From: Prochlorococcus sp. AG-442-M23
GTDB lineage: Bacteria; Cyanobacteriota; Cyanobacteriia; PCC-6307; Cyanobiaceae
DNA length: 64,000 nucleotides
Assembly (NCBI GenBank): GCA_003209655.1
Contig: QCPW01000005.1
Span: 62,001-126,000 of the forward strand
Reading direction: 5' to 3'
Shown here: piece by piece, positions 9,125 through 18,830 of the stretch
Layout: the number at the start of each line of letters is the position of its first letter
How positions within the stretch are numbered: the first letter of the stretch is position 1
Program-made: the position numbers and the translations under genes
Notes under the pieces: generated by a model
Databases searched by the model: none
Seen by the model: only the letters and a program-made list of their open reading frames with translations
Told to the model about the DNA's origin: nothing

Positions 9125-9370
9125 TTACCAAAAAGGGTCTGTAGTAAGTGAAACTTTTAATTCGCCTTTTTCCCCATTTTTAATATTATTTATACAAGCT
9201 CTTACCGTTTCTCCATTAACATCTATTTCACATGCTCCACAACTTCCTGTTAGGCATCCAGTTGGAATATCTATACCTACTTTTTTAGCAATTGAAAACC
9301 AATCATCTCCTTCGTAGGCACATATCTCAATATTATTTTGCCAGATAATTTTAATTTTTGATTTCATCAA
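9125..9370 (-). CDS. Small plant-type 2Fe-2S ferredoxin
   Basis: An 81-residue soluble electron carrier. Cluster ligands are visible in CLTGSCGACEID (C-x4-C-x2-C), and the fourth cysteine is in TVRACINN about 14 residues further, the spacing used in chloroplast-type and related ferredoxins. It is shorter than photosynthetic PetF (about 97 residues), so a specialised partner is likely. Its start overlaps the end of cobQ by 4 bases (ATGA type), indicating translational coupling with cobalamin synthesis. Confidence 0.85.
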   Translation of the reverse strand: MMKSKIKIIWQNNIEICAYEGDDWFSIAKKVGIDIPTGCLTGSCGACEIDVNGETVRACINNIKNGEKGELKVSLTTDPFW

Positions 9371-10896
9371 TTTAATAGTGATGAAATATTAATGTGTTTA
9401 TTAAATTCATTTGAAAGATTATTAATAATAGATTCTCTTTTCATTTTATAAGATCTTGTTTTTTTGTCTGACAATGGTAAATTTTTACTTTTTCTAATTA
9501 AATTTATGTAGCTATCTCTCCATTCATCATTTTCGAAGATTCCATGAATATATGTTCCTGCAATAGTGCCTCCTTCACCATTATCTTTAAACCACCCAAG
9601 ATCTAAATCTTTAAAAATAGGTTTTACACATAAGGTGTTTTGACTAATATCTAATTTAGTTAAACCATTATGAATTTCAAACCCTTTGATTTTTGTTGAA
9701 TTTGGCCAAATTGATTCACAGTTAATTTGTCTTGTTACCTTTTTTTCAAGAAAAGTTGTTTTTAAGGGTAGTAATCCAATCCCCTCAATAGATTGATCTA
9801 AATTAGCATTTGAACCTTCTTTGAAAAAAGGGTCTTCAAGATTTGTTCCTAACATTTGTAGACCTCCACAAATGCCAAAAATATTGCCATGATTATTTGA
9901 ATAATCTTTTATATCTTTTAATAAACCAGACTTTTTAAGAAAGAGTTGATCTTTAATGGTTTGTTTGCTACCAGGAATAATTAGAAAATCAAATTGACTT
10001 AATTTTTGGGATTTCATTATCCACTCTATCAATATAGATTCTTCATTCTCTAAGGGATCAAAATCTGAAAAGTTACTTATAGATGGCAATTTTATAATTC
10101 CTACCTTTATTTCTGGCTTGGTTGTATACGATTTTCTTTCTAATAAATCTAAAGAATCTTCCGGAGGGAATTTATCATCTAACCAAGGAATTATGCCTAA
10201 AATAGGAATTTGAGTTTTATTTTCTATCCATTTTTTCCCTTCTTCAAATAATGAAAGATCCCCCCTAAACCTATTTATTAAGATACCTTTAATAAGTTTT
10301 TTTTCTTCAGGTTTAAGTAATTCTAGAGTACCTATTATTTGAGCAAATACACCTCCTCTTTCAATATCAGTAACCAAAATACAATTCGCTTCTAAATACT
10401 TTGCAATTCTTAAATTGGTAAGGTCCCTATGAATCAAGTTCATCTCAACTGGACTCCCGGCTCCTTCGATAATTAAACGACAATTTGGGCTTTGTGAATA
10501 AATACAATTTAAACTTTTTTTAATAACTTCCCATCCTGGAATAAACCAATCTTGGTAATAATCTTTGGCTGTTGTAATACCTACACTTTTCCCTAAATGA
10601 ATGACTTCACTTTTTGAATTCCCCTGTGGCTTTAACAGAATTGGATTCATCTCTGAAGAAGGGACAATCCCGCAAGCAAATGCTTGCAAGGCTTGCGAAT
10701 ATGCCATCTCTCCACCATTCCAATCAACCCATGCATTATTACTCATATTTTGTCCCTTAAAAGGGATTGGGTTTTCGCCAAGATTTTTAAGTAATCTGCA
10801 AATTGCTGTAACTGTTAATGATTTTCCTGCACCACTAGATGTTCCCAAAACCATAATTGGTTTATTTTTAGGATTATAATTTTCTTTGAATTCCAT
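9367..10896 (-). CDS. cobQ: Cobyric acid synthase (adenosylcobyric acid synthase)
   Basis: A 509-residue amidotransferase that amidates four carboxylates of adenosylcobyrinic a,c-diamide using glutamine and ATP, in the aerobic or anaerobic B12/pseudo-B12 route. The ATP-binding motif is VLGTSSGAGKSLTVTAI at about residues 16-32. The glutaminase domain shows FGICGGLQMLGT with the nucleophile cysteine and YIHGIFEND with the catalytic histidine. Full length for the family. It forms an operon with the downstream ferredoxin and is divergent from maf. Confidence 0.95.
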   Translation of the reverse strand: MEFKENYNPKNKPIMVLGTSSGAGKSLTVTAICRLLKNLGENPIPFKGQNMSNNAWVDWNGGEMAYSQALQAFACGIVPSSEMNPILLKPQGNSKSEVIHLGKSVGITTAKDYYQDWFIPGWEVIKKSLNCIYSQSPNCRLIIEGAGSPVEMNLIHRDLTNLRIAKYLEANCILVTDIERGGVFAQIIGTLELLKPEEKKLIKGILINRFRGDLSLFEEGKKWIENKTQIPILGIIPWLDDKFPPEDSLDLLERKSYTTKPEIKVGIIKLPSISNFSDFDPLENEESILIEWIMKSQKLSQFDFLIIPGSKQTIKDQLFLKKSGLLKDIKDYSNNHGNIFGICGGLQMLGTNLEDPFFKEGSNANLDQSIEGIGLLPLKTTFLEKKVTRQINCESIWPNSTKIKGFEIHNGLTKLDISQNTLCVKPIFKDLDLGWFKDNGEGGTIAGTYIHGIFENDEWRDSYINLIRKSKNLPLSDKKTRSYKMKRESIINNLSNEFNKHINISSLLN

Positions 10897-10963
10897 TAGT
10901 TATTGATATTAAATTTTTAATTTAATAATCTGCAAGTTAAACTATAATTTATTTAAAAATTTA

Positions 10964-11584
10964 GTGTTAATTCTAGCCTCTGCTTCTCAATCTAGAAAGA
11001 AATTACTAGAAAATTCCCAAATAGAATTTTTTCAAATACCAAGTAATTTTGATGAAGAATCTGTAAAAGAGAGAGATATAACTAATAGAGCTCTCGAATT
11101 GTCATATCAAAAGGCTAAAAGTATAACGCATAACATCAAAGAAATAACTCTCCCAAAAGAGTTTAATTGCCGTTCTTTGGAAATCCTTGGATGTGATTCA
11201 ATATTTGAATTTAATGGAATTGCTTTTGGAAAACCATCAAACAAAGAAGAAGCCTTCTCAAGATGGAAAAAGATGTCAGGAGAATTTGGTTTTTTACATA
11301 CGGGGCATACGCTTCTATTAGGAAATTTGGATGAATCTGAAAAAGTAATTAGAGTTTCTAAGCAAATTAAAAAGACAATAAGTTCTAAAGTATATTTTTC
11401 CAAATTACAAGATGAAGAAATAAAAAATTATGTAGATTCTCTTGAACCTTTATACTGTGCTGGGGGGTTTGCATTAGAGGGTAGAGGAGGTAAATATGTC
11501 GAAAAGATAGAGGGTTGTTTTAGTAATGTGATGGGTTTAAGTTTGCCATGGCTTAGAAAAAGTTTAATTAATGAAGGAATTTAA
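10964..11584 (+). CDS. maf: Maf-like nucleotide pyrophosphatase
   Basis: A 206-residue house-cleaning enzyme that hydrolyses non-canonical or modified nucleoside triphosphates to monophosphates. The start is GTG at 10964. Visible motifs are [14 protein letters not shown] (phosphate-binding loop), the conserved acidic [21 protein letters not shown], and [12 protein letters not shown] near the C-terminus. Length is typical. Divergent from cobQ and convergent with psbC, from which it is separated by one terminator. Confidence 0.9.
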   Translation: MLILASASQSRKKLLENSQIEFFQIPSNFDEESVKERDITNRALELSYQKAKSITHNIKEITLPKEFNCRSLEILGCDSIFEFNGIAFGKPSNKEEAFSRWKKMSGEFGFLHTGHTLLLGNLDESEKVIRVSKQIKKTISSKVYFSKLQDEEIKNYVDSLEPLYCAGGFALEGRGGKYVEKIEGCFSNVMGLSLPWLRKSLINEGI

Positions 11585-11586
11585 CA

Positions 11587-11618
11587 TAAAAAAAAGCCCT
11601 ACCGAAGTAGGACTTTAA
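11587..11618 (-). terminator. Rho-independent terminator of psbDC, between convergent genes
   Basis: On the minus strand AGTCCTAC pairs with GTAGGGCT (plus-strand 11595-11602 and 11607-11614) around the stable tetraloop TTCG, followed by eight T residues. A shorter T-run on the other side means it may also serve maf. Confidence 0.85.
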
Positions 11619-11633
11619 AAGCTTGATTTAGAA

Positions 11634-13016
11634 TTAATCTAAATCTGACATTTCTAGAGCTGGCTCACTCTTTCTGTCGATTCCTTTTTCGAAACCAGCA
11701 GCGGCAGCTCTAGCACGACCTGCATGCCAAAGGTGACCAATGAATGTAAACCATCCTAGGAAGAATTGTGCTGCAGCTAACCATTGTCTCAAATTTACAA
11801 AGTTAACAGCATTAGGCTCAGTAATAATTCCACCAACAGAGTTGATAGAAGCATTAGGAGCATGAGTCATATATTCAGCAGCTCTTCTTACTTGCCATGG
11901 CTGAATATCATTTTGGATTTTTTCAAGACTCAATCCGTTAGGTCCTCTAAGTGGTTCTAACCATGGTCCTCTAAAGTCCCAAAATCTCATTGTTTCTCCA
12001 CCAAATATAATTTCACCTGTAGGAGATCTCATGAGATACTTACCAAGACCTGTTGGCCCCATTGTTGAACCTACGTTAGCTCCAATTCTTTGGTCTCTCA
12101 CAAGGAAAGTAAAGCTTTGAGCCTGTGAAGCTTCAGCATTTGTTGGACCATAAAACTCTGAAGGGTAAGCAGTATTGTTAAACCAGATGAAAGTTGAAGC
12201 AATAAAACTTGCTACACAAATTCCACCGAGAGCATAACTTAAAAGTCCTTCTCCATTCCAGATGAAAGCTCTTCTTGCCCATCCAAATGGTTTAGTGAAG
12301 ATATGGAATATTCCTCCAATTATTGCAGTTATACCCACATAGACGTGTCCACCAACAATATCTTCAATGGAGTTAACACCGATAATTGAACCGGCTCCTC
12401 CCCATGGAGATCTAAATAAATAGCCAAGAATAACTCTTGGATCTAATGTTGGATTAACAAGTCTGACTTCACCACCACCAGGTGCCCAGGTGTCATATGC
12501 ACCGCCAATAAAACACCAGTTAACTGACCATGCTAAAGCACCAACACCAAGAACAATCAAATGATATCCAAGAATGTTTGTCATTTGATTCTTATCTCTC
12601 CAGTCAGTAGAGAAGAATGGGAAATCTTCTTCGAGTTTTTCTGGACCTGCTAATGAATGGTAAATACCACCAAAACCAAGAACAGCAGAAGCTATCAAAT
12701 GAACCACACCTGCTTGGAAGAAAGGCATGATATCAGTAACTTCACCACCTGGGCCTATACCGTAACCAAACATAGCAACGTGTGGCATACAGATTAAACC
12801 TTGCTCCCACATTGGTTTATCAAATGTAAAATGATTAACCTCAAAGAGCATCATTGCTCCCGCCCAAAAGACTATAAGTCCAGAGTGAGCAATGTGAGCT
12901 CCTAATAAACGTCCAGATAAATTGATTAGTCTAGCGTTGCCTACATACCAGGCATAACCAGTTTCCTCAATACTTTGGTTTGGAGCTCTTAATAAATTAT
13001 TAAAGGGCGTTTCCAC
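11634..13016 (-). CDS. psbC: Photosystem II core antenna CP43
   Basis: A 460-residue six-helix thylakoid protein that binds chlorophyll and, through its large lumenal loop, supports the oxygen-evolving cluster. Family text includes [28 protein letters not shown], the loop motif [14 protein letters not shown], whose arginine lies near the Mn cluster, and C-terminal [21 protein letters not shown] place the start at GTG 13016, preceded by the strong Shine-Dalgarno GAGGAGG inside psbD. A longer in-frame extension to 13043 exists but lacks such a site. It overlaps psbD by 17 bases, the arrangement conserved in cyanobacteria and chloroplasts. Confidence 0.97.
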   Translation of the reverse strand: METPFNNLLRAPNQSIEETGYAWYVGNARLINLSGRLLGAHIAHSGLIVFWAGAMMLFEVNHFTFDKPMWEQGLICMPHVAMFGYGIGPGGEVTDIMPFFQAGVVHLIASAVLGFGGIYHSLAGPEKLEEDFPFFSTDWRDKNQMTNILGYHLIVLGVGALAWSVNWCFIGGAYDTWAPGGGEVRLVNPTLDPRVILGYLFRSPWGGAGSIIGVNSIEDIVGGHVYVGITAIIGGIFHIFTKPFGWARRAFIWNGEGLLSYALGGICVASFIASTFIWFNNTAYPSEFYGPTNAEASQAQSFTFLVRDQRIGANVGSTMGPTGLGKYLMRSPTGEIIFGGETMRFWDFRGPWLEPLRGPNGLSLEKIQNDIQPWQVRRAAEYMTHAPNASINSVGGIITEPNAVNFVNLRQWLAAAQFFLGWFTFIGHLWHAGRARAAAAGFEKGIDRKSEPALEMSDLD

Positions 13017-14076
13017 GTGGAAGAACCTCCTCAGGGAATACAAAGTTTTCGTGTGGTTGATCCACAGAAGACATCCATGCTCGCATACCTTCGTTCAAAA
13101 GTATATTTTTTGTATAGAAAGTTTCAAATTCTGGATCTTCTGCTGCACGTATCTCTTGGCTTACGAAATCATAAGCTCTTAAGTTTAGTGCTAAGCCGAC
13201 AATACCAATTGAAGATGTCCACATACCCATGACAGGTACAAATAACATCAAGAAGTGTAAGAAACGCTTGTTTGAGAAAGCAATACCGAAGATTTGACTC
13301 CAGAATCTATTCGCTGTAATCATTGAATAAGTTTCTTCTTCTTGTGTAGGGTCAAAAGCTCTAAATGTTGAACTTTGAACCTTACCATCTGTGTAAATAC
13401 TTGTATCTTCGTACAAAGTATTTTGAACTGTAGCTCCATGGATAGCGCAAAGAAGAGCACCACCAAGTATTCCAGCTACACCCATCATATGGAATGGATT
13501 TAAAGTAATATTATGAAAACCTTGGATGAACAGGATATAACGGAAAATCGCTGCGACTCCAAATGAAGGAGCGAAAAACCAACTATGCTGTCCTAAAGGA
13601 TAAATAAGGAAAATACTTGTGAAAACTGCAATTACTGCTGAGAAAGCTAAAGCATTGTATGGTCTAATTCCAACAAGGCCAGCAATTTCAAACTGACGAA
13701 GCATAAAACCAATAAGGCCAAATACTCCATGTAATGCAACGAAGTTCCAAAGACCACCAAGTTGTAGCCATCTTACGAAACTTCCCTGGGCTTCAGGGCC
13801 CCATAAAAATAGAAGACTGTGTCCCATGGCATCTCCAGGGGTACTTACAGCTGCTGTTAAAAAGTTACAACCTTCGAGGTAGGAGCTTGCTACTCCATGT
13901 GTATACCAAGAGGTCACAAAAGTTGTTCCGACAAACCATCCACCTATTGCAAGATATGCACAAGGTAGAAGGAGAAGTCCAGACCAACCAATAAATACAA
14001 ACCGGTCGCGCTTTAACCAATCATCAAGGACATCAAACCATCCTCTCTGTGGGGCGCTTCCAACGGCGATCGTCAT
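13000..14076 (-). CDS. psbD: Photosystem II reaction-centre protein D2
   Basis: A 358-residue five-helix protein that with D1 binds P680, pheophytin and the bound quinone QA. Hallmarks include [21 protein letters not shown] at the N-terminus, [19 protein letters not shown], the QA and iron site region [12 protein letters not shown], and the [13 protein letters not shown]-terminus, which retains its carboxylate tail. It is the first gene of the psbDC operon. Its 3' end carries the ribosome-binding site of psbC. An AT-rich 184-base divergent region with ycf4 holds the promoter. Confidence 0.98.
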   Translation of the reverse strand: MTIAVGSAPQRGWFDVLDDWLKRDRFVFIGWSGLLLLPCAYLAIGGWFVGTTFVTSWYTHGVASSYLEGCNFLTAAVSTPGDAMGHSLLFLWGPEAQGSFVRWLQLGGLWNFVALHGVFGLIGFMLRQFEIAGLVGIRPYNALAFSAVIAVFTSIFLIYPLGQHSWFFAPSFGVAAIFRYILFIQGFHNITLNPFHMMGVAGILGGALLCAIHGATVQNTLYEDTSIYTDGKVQSSTFRAFDPTQEEETYSMITANRFWSQIFGIAFSNKRFLHFLMLFVPVMGMWTSSIGIVGLALNLRAYDFVSQEIRAAEDPEFETFYTKNILLNEGMRAWMSSVDQPHENFVFPEEVLPRGNAL

Positions 14077-14260
14077 GAGAAATCGTTTTTAGCTTCGGGA
14101 TACGCAGTGACTGTAACAAAGATTGAGAGTAAAGTGGGGAAATATATGTATATATGAAATGCCTTGTAAAGCTTTCCTGACTTTTTGGTTAAAAAATAGG
14201 TAATAATACTCTACATAATTTGTTAAATTGGTTTGAATAGGCCTTTAAAATAAAAATATT

Positions 14261-14818
14261 ATGGAATCTAATCTATCCTCCTTTGATAAAATTGAACAAA
14301 AGATCAATGGATCAAGAAAAATATCAAACTATCTCATTGGAGGAATGCTAACTATTGGTGGTTTAGGATTTATATTAGCTGCCATATCAAGTTATACAGG
14401 AAAAGATTTACTCCCTCTAGGGAATCCTTCATCCTTACTTTTTATTCCTCAAGGAATAATAATGGGAGCTTATGGTGTAATAGCCAATTTATTAAATATT
14501 TATCTGTGGTATTTGGTATTCATCAATTTCGGTTCAGGTTACAATTATTTTGATAAAAATTCCAAATCAGTAGAAATTATACGAAAAGGGCTATTCAAAG
14601 ACGTTGAAGTAAAATTAAGTTTCGATGAAATTAAATCTGTAAAATTGGATATAAGTGAGGGATTTAACCCAAGAAGGAGAATAGCGTTAGTCCTTAAAGG
14701 TAGAAAAAAAGCACTTCCTCTTAGTGGGGCAGGTGAACTCAAACCATTACTTCAAGTTGAAGAGGAAGGTGCAAAACTAGCTAAATTTCTTAATGTAAAT
14801 TTGGAGGGTCTAAAATAA
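14261..14818 (+). CDS. ycf4: Photosystem I assembly protein Ycf4
   Basis: A 185-residue thylakoid membrane protein needed for assembly of photosystem I. Two transmembrane helices are visible near residues 25-45 (YLIGGMLTIGGLGFILAAI) and 65-90 (QGIIMGAYGVIANLLNIYLW), followed by the soluble domain with FNPRRRIALVLKGRKKALPL. Length and layout fit the family. It is divergent from psbD and is followed closely by a cyclophilin-like gene, which may be co-transcribed. Confidence 0.95.
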   Translation: MESNLSSFDKIEQKINGSRKISNYLIGGMLTIGGLGFILAAISSYTGKDLLPLGNPSSLLFIPQGIIMGAYGVIANLLNIYLWYLVFINFGSGYNYFDKNSKSVEIIRKGLFKDVEVKLSFDEIKSVKLDISEGFNPRRRIALVLKGRKKALPLSGAGELKPLLQVEEEGAKLAKFLNVNLEGLK

Positions 14819-14862
14819 AGAGATTTTATTTTTCAAAAACATTTTTACTTTTTGAAGTATTT

Positions 14863-15474
14863 TTGTTTTTGATTACAGGTTGTAGTTACAAAAATGTTAT
14901 AGATTCAAATTATTATTGTGAAAAGCTTAATCTTAATTGTTTAAAAAAGAATAGAGAAGTATCTTTCAAGACCTCAAAAGGTGATTTTGACGTAGAACTA
15001 TATGGTGAGAATAATCCAGTAACAACTAATAATTTCATCAAAAATATTAAAAAAAATATTTATAAAAATAAAAGGTTTTATAAAATTATTAATTTTCCTC
15101 AAGTCCAAATCATTTATTCAGGTATTTACTCAGTAAATAATTATCACAAAAAAGAAAATCAAAATCTAAATAAATTTAGAAGAAGTATCCCTCTGGAAAT
15201 AAAGTTTAAAAAAGAAATAGAACCAAAATATAGATACCAAATCATAGATACCTCTGAGACTTTTAAGCTAGCAAATAATTTTGAAAAGGGCTCACTAGCA
15301 ATGGTAAAAAGTGGAAGTAGGGATTCATCCTCTACTGAGTTTTTTTTTGTAACTAATAAATTTCCAGAGTTAGATGGAAGGTATTCAATATTTGGAAAGG
15401 TTGTTAAAGGAATTGAAATTTTAGAAAAATTAGAGAAAGAAGATTTAATCTATGAAATCATAATTTCTAATTAA
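14863..15474 (+). CDS. Cyclophilin-type peptidyl-prolyl isomerase, probable lipoprotein
   Basis: A cyclophilin-like domain ([27 protein letters not shown], then [20 protein letters not shown] and [20 protein letters not shown]) preceded by a lipobox (LITGC). Several catalytic residues of canonical cyclophilins are altered, so isomerase activity is uncertain. TTG 14863 is the only standard start codon but would leave a signal peptide of just 5-6 residues before the cysteine. The frame is open upstream to ATA 14815, which overlaps the ycf4 stop and would give [20 protein letters not shown], a full lipoprotein signal. The 3' end overlaps convergent ilvH by 4 bases. Confidence 0.75.
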   Translation: MFLITGCSYKNVIDSNYYCEKLNLNCLKKNREVSFKTSKGDFDVELYGENNPVTTNNFIKNIKKNIYKNKRFYKIINFPQVQIIYSGIYSVNNYHKKENQNLNKFRRSIPLEIKFKKEIEPKYRYQIIDTSETFKLANNFEKGSLAMVKSGSRDSSSTEFFFVTNKFPELDGRYSIFGKVVKGIEILEKLEKEDLIYEIIISN

Positions 15475-15995
15475 ATTTCTAAAGAATATTTGTTTATTTT
15501 TAACATTTCGGTATTTACTCCCGAGGATCGCTTTAGAGCAACTTTTCCTGTTCTTGCGATCTCAAGAATTCCATATGGTTCAAGAAGCTTTTCCAAAGCA
15601 ACTAATTTTCCAGGATCTCCTACTACTTCGAGAGTTAATGCAATGTCAGAGACATCTACAACTTTTGCTCTAAAAATTTGAACGATATCTAAAATATTAC
15701 TTCTTGTATCTTCTTTAGAAGAGACTTTAAGAAGCATTAATTCTCTCTCAACAGCAGCAAGATTAGTGAAGTCAACAACTCCAAGAACGTTAAATAATTT
15801 ATTAAGTTGTTTTGTCATTTGTTGAAGAGTTTCATGATCTCCTTCAACCACCATTGTTAATCTGGAGATTCCTTTAGATTCTGCGGGTCCTACAGCAAGA
15901 CTATCAATATTAAAACCTCTTCTGGCAAAAAGTCCTGAGATTCTACTCAACGCGCCTGATTCGTCTTCAACAAGTACTGATAAAGTGTGTTTCAT
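15471..15995 (-). CDS. ilvH: Acetolactate synthase small (regulatory) subunit
   Basis: A 174-residue regulatory partner of IlvB that confers valine feedback control on the first step of branched-chain amino acid synthesis. The N-terminal ACT domain is clear ([33 protein letters not shown]), and the C-terminal half carries the usual ERELMLLKV and VVGDPGKL segments. Normal length. It lies 4 bases after the upstream alpha/beta-hydrolase gene on the same strand, so the two are probably an operon. Confidence 0.95.
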   Translation of the reverse strand: MKHTLSVLVEDESGALSRISGLFARRGFNIDSLAVGPAESKGISRLTMVVEGDHETLQQMTKQLNKLFNVLGVVDFTNLAAVERELMLLKVSSKEDTRSNILDIVQIFRAKVVDVSDIALTLEVVGDPGKLVALEKLLEPYGILEIARTGKVALKRSSGVNTEMLKINKYSLEI

Positions 15996-15999
15996 ATTT

Positions 16000-16944
16000 T
16001 TAAAAGGTTTTTAAGTCTCTAATCCATTCATCAGAAATTTTATTAAATAATGAAGGATCTTCATCATGTACACAATGGCCTGAATTAGGTATTATTTTCA
16101 ATTCTACCCATCTGTAGAAATTTGCAATCTTTTTACCAACAAATAAAGGAATAAAATTATCTTTTTCGCCCCATAACAATAAAAAAGGGACTTTTTTTGA
16201 ATTACTAAGCTGTTCTAAAAGATAAGAAGCTTTTAACTTTTCTCCCCTTGTTGTCATGCCAATACACATAGCTCTTAATGATCTTGCCGCAGTCTTTCTT
16301 AAAACTGGCTTTCTTACAATATCAATTAATTCTTTATCTACATTATCTCTTTTGAAATATGCGGAATTAAGTCCCAATTTTATGATTCCTAATTTATTAA
16401 TTAAAAATAGAATTATTTCTAAGGGGGAAATTTTAAAAAAAATATATATGATTTTTTTTTTGAAACTTTCTAGATTAGAGTTGAGATTTGAATTCTTTTT
16501 TTTTAATACGACTTGATCTGGCAGAGGTGATGCAATAACTGATAATATTTCTTTTTTAAAGTAAACTGCACATGTTAATGCTACTAAGGAACCTAAAGAA
16601 TTTCCTATTAAAATTATTTTTTTTGAAGTCTTAGGTCTTATAAGTTGTTGAATAAAATCATTGACCTGATTACACCAAACTCCATTATCTAATTTACCAA
16701 TCTCTCTTATTCCTGGTTGAGCTGAATTGCCAAAACCAATTAAATCTAAAGAGTAAACACAATATCCTCTTTGGGCAAAATAGTTAGAGTTCTTTCTCCA
16801 ATGTTTACTACTTGCTCCGAACCCGTGAAGCAAGATCATAGGATGTTTATTCTCTTTTCCTTTTAAACTCCAAAAGATTTTGAATCCCTTCCAATTCCAG
16901 TAATTAGAATCGTCTTTATCTTCTGATTTGTAATTCGAGTTCAT
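16000..16944 (-). CDS. Alpha/beta-hydrolase fold protein
   Basis: A 314-residue hydrolase. The oxyanion-hole region is [10 protein letters not shown], the nucleophile elbow is IGNSLGSL, the acid is likely in [12 protein letters not shown], and the histidine in [11 protein letters not shown]. The overall pattern resembles cyanobacterial hydrolases related to haloperoxidases or chlorophyll-metabolism esterases, but the substrate is unknown. The upstream gene of the probable ilvH operon. Confidence 0.85.
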   Translation of the reverse strand: MNSNYKSEDKDDSNYWNWKGFKIFWSLKGKENKHPMILLHGFGASSKHWRKNSNYFAQRGYCVYSLDLIGFGNSAQPGIREIGKLDNGVWCNQVNDFIQQLIRPKTSKKIILIGNSLGSLVALTCAVYFKKEILSVIASPLPDQVVLKKKNSNLNSNLESFKKKIIYIFFKISPLEIILFLINKLGIIKLGLNSAYFKRDNVDKELIDIVRKPVLRKTAARSLRAMCIGMTTRGEKLKASYLLEQLSNSKKVPFLLLWGEKDNFIPLFVGKKIANFYRWVELKIIPNSGHCVHDEDPSLFNKISDEWIRDLKTF

Positions 16945-17054
16945 GTGAATTATTTTTAACTCCCTATTTAAAATTTAAAGATATTTGCATTACTTGTTTT
17001 TTTAACAAAAAAATGCACTTTAACGTTAAATTATAATAATTGATTACGATTCCT

Positions 17055-17153
17055 ATGGCTAAAGAAATTTTTAGTATCGCAGCTGTTTTTTGGATATTGA
17101 TACCAATAGGTTTGATTGGTGGAGCATTGTTATTAAAATTCCAAGGAGATTGA
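17055..17153 (+). CDS. petM: Cytochrome b6f complex subunit 7
   Basis: A 32-residue single-helix thylakoid protein: [20 protein letters not shown] followed by [12 protein letters not shown]. It matches PetM in length, in the N-terminal amphipathic start and in the single membrane segment. It is a peripheral small subunit of the b6f complex. It is monocistronic-looking, 59 bases before the NmrA-like gene. Confidence 0.9.
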   Translation: MAKEIFSIAAVFWILIPIGLIGGALLLKFQGD

Positions 17154-17211
17154 TTCTCACGAATACTATATAAAGTGAGTTAATCTCGAAAAGTTAAGTA
17201 CGTCCTTAGGT

Positions 17212-18174
17212 ATGAAGATTCTCTTAATAGGTGCAACCGGAACTCTTGGAAGACAGATAGCAAAAAATGCTATTGAAAAAGGTCATGAAGTAAGATGTTT
17301 TGTTAGAAATCCAAGAAAAGCATCATTCCTACAAGAATGGGGTTGTGAACTAACAAAGGGAAATTTATTAATACCTGGGGATATAGATTATGCTTTACAA
17401 GATATTGAAGTTGTTATTGACAGTGCTACTGGTAGACCTGAAGATTCAAAAAGTGTATATGAAACCGATTGGGATGGAAAACTTAACCTTTTTAATGCTT
17501 GTGAATCTAAAAAAATAAAAAGGGTTATTTTTCTGTCTATTTTACTAACGGAAAAGTTTAGAAACGTACCATTGATGGATATTAAATACTGTACTGAAAA
17601 ACTTTTAGAAAAATCTAATTTTGATTATACAATTTTTAAGTGCGCTGCTTTTATGCAAGGAGTAATTAGTCAATTTGCTATTCCTGTATTAGATAGTCAA
17701 GCTGTTTGGATGAGCGGTACTCCAACTAAAATCGCTTACATGAATACTCAAGATATGGCAAAAATTATTGTTTCCTCAATAAATAATCCAAAATCTTACA
17801 AGCTTTCACTACCTTTAGTTGGACCAAAAGCTTGGGATTCTAATGAAGTTATTTCTATATGTGAAAAATATAGTAACAAGAAAGCAAAGATTTTTAGAGT
17901 CTCACCTTTTTTGATAAAAGTCACTCAGAGTTTAGTCTCTTTTTTCCAAGATGCATTAAATGTCTCTGAGAGGTTATCCTTTGCTGAAGTTACTAGTAGT
18001 GGTATCGCTTTAGATTCTGATATGAGCGATACCTATGACTTGTTTGATCTTAAGGAAGAGAATATGACTTCTCTGGAAAACTATATAAAAGAATATTACC
18101 AGCAGATTTTAAAAAGACTAAAAGAGATGGAAGCTGATCTAAATATTGAAGAAAAAAAGAGACTCCCATTTTAA
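17212..18174 (+). CDS. ycf39: NmrA-like NAD(P)-binding protein (Ycf39-type)
   Basis: A 320-residue atypical short-chain dehydrogenase. The dinucleotide-binding motif is ILLIGATGTLGRQIAKNA at residues 3-20, followed by the NADP-type basic region VRCFVRNPRKASFL. The SDR catalytic Tyr-x3-Lys is replaced around YCTEKLLEKSNFDYTIFK. The family includes Ycf39, which acts with Hlips in delivering chlorophyll to newly made D1. Placing it as Ycf39 is supported by length and neighbourhood of photosynthesis genes, but not proved. Confidence 0.85.
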   Translation: MKILLIGATGTLGRQIAKNAIEKGHEVRCFVRNPRKASFLQEWGCELTKGNLLIPGDIDYALQDIEVVIDSATGRPEDSKSVYETDWDGKLNLFNACESKKIKRVIFLSILLTEKFRNVPLMDIKYCTEKLLEKSNFDYTIFKCAAFMQGVISQFAIPVLDSQAVWMSGTPTKIAYMNTQDMAKIIVSSINNPKSYKLSLPLVGPKAWDSNEVISICEKYSNKKAKIFRVSPFLIKVTQSLVSFFQDALNVSERLSFAEVTSSGIALDSDMSDTYDLFDLKEENMTSLENYIKEYYQQILKRLKEMEADLNIEEKKRLPF

Positions 18175-18227
18175 TATTGCAGAAAAATCTATTTATAGTA
18201 TATTTGTACTATCTATTTAAATTTTTA

Positions 18228-18440
18228 ATGTCTATCTCTAAATCAAAAAATCTGGAACGTAAGTTGAATAACATTTCTAAAGAGGCTACTGATCAACTAA
18301 ATAATGTTTGTGGAACTACTCTTTGGGAGAGTTTAGGATTTATGATCTTTGACCAACTTAAGGATCCTGAAAAAATTGCAAAGGCTAATTTTTATTATGG
18401 TCAGCTACAAATAATTAATGAAATTAAATTTTTTATATAA
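18228..18440 (+). CDS. Small conserved protein of unknown function
   Basis: A 70-residue soluble protein (MSISKSKNLERKLN..., then TLWESLGFMIFDQLKDPEKIAKANFYYGQLQ). I choose ATG 18228; a longer reading from TTG 18177 only adds an implausible hydrophobic leader. No motif is recognised. Two amphipathic helices are likely. It follows the NmrA-like gene by about 50 bases on the same strand. Confidence 0.55.
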   Translation: MSISKSKNLERKLNNISKEATDQLNNVCGTTLWESLGFMIFDQLKDPEKIAKANFYYGQLQIINEIKFFI

Positions 18441-18542
18441 ATCCTAACTTTTGAAGTTTTCTATTCACATGATTGATTTTATCTTAAGGTAAATTTAGTT
18501 TATTCTTTTCTGATAATATGAATTCAGAAAACATATTATTTA

Positions 18543-18806
18543 ATGATTGAAACATCTGGTGTAATTGAAAAAGAACAGGGGAACGGTTTTTACTTGGTTA
18601 CTTTAGAGCAACCGGAAGGCCATCAATGTTTATGTAGAGCAGCCGGTAAATTAACTAAATTTAGAATTAAGTTGTTAGCTGGAGACAAAGTACTAGTAGA
18701 AATAAGCCCTTATGATTTAACGAGAGGGAGGATTACTTATCGTGAGAGAAATGTAGGGGGAGGACCCAAATCTGGTAACCAGAAAAATAATGTAAGAAAT
18801 AAATAA
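18543..18806 (+). CDS. infA: Translation initiation factor IF-1
   Basis: An 87-residue S1/OB-fold protein that binds the 30S A site during initiation. Recognised from MIETSGVIEKEQGNGFYLV, HQCLCRAAGKLTKFRIKLL and the C-terminal DLTRGRITYRER. The ~15-residue basic, Asn-rich tail after the core (VGGGPKSGNQKNNVRNK) is an extension beyond most bacterial IF-1 (about 72 residues). It stands outside the ribosomal-protein operon. Confidence 0.9.
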   Translation: MIETSGVIEKEQGNGFYLVTLEQPEGHQCLCRAAGKLTKFRIKLLAGDKVLVEISPYDLTRGRITYRERNVGGGPKSGNQKNNVRNK

Positions 18807-18830
18807 ATAAATAAATTAGTAAATATTTAT

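Noticed and set aside
13017-13043. N-terminal extension of psbC to an upstream ATG
   Set aside because: The GTG at 13016 has a strong Shine-Dalgarno at the right distance and the conserved psbD-psbC overlap; the upstream ATG has neither.
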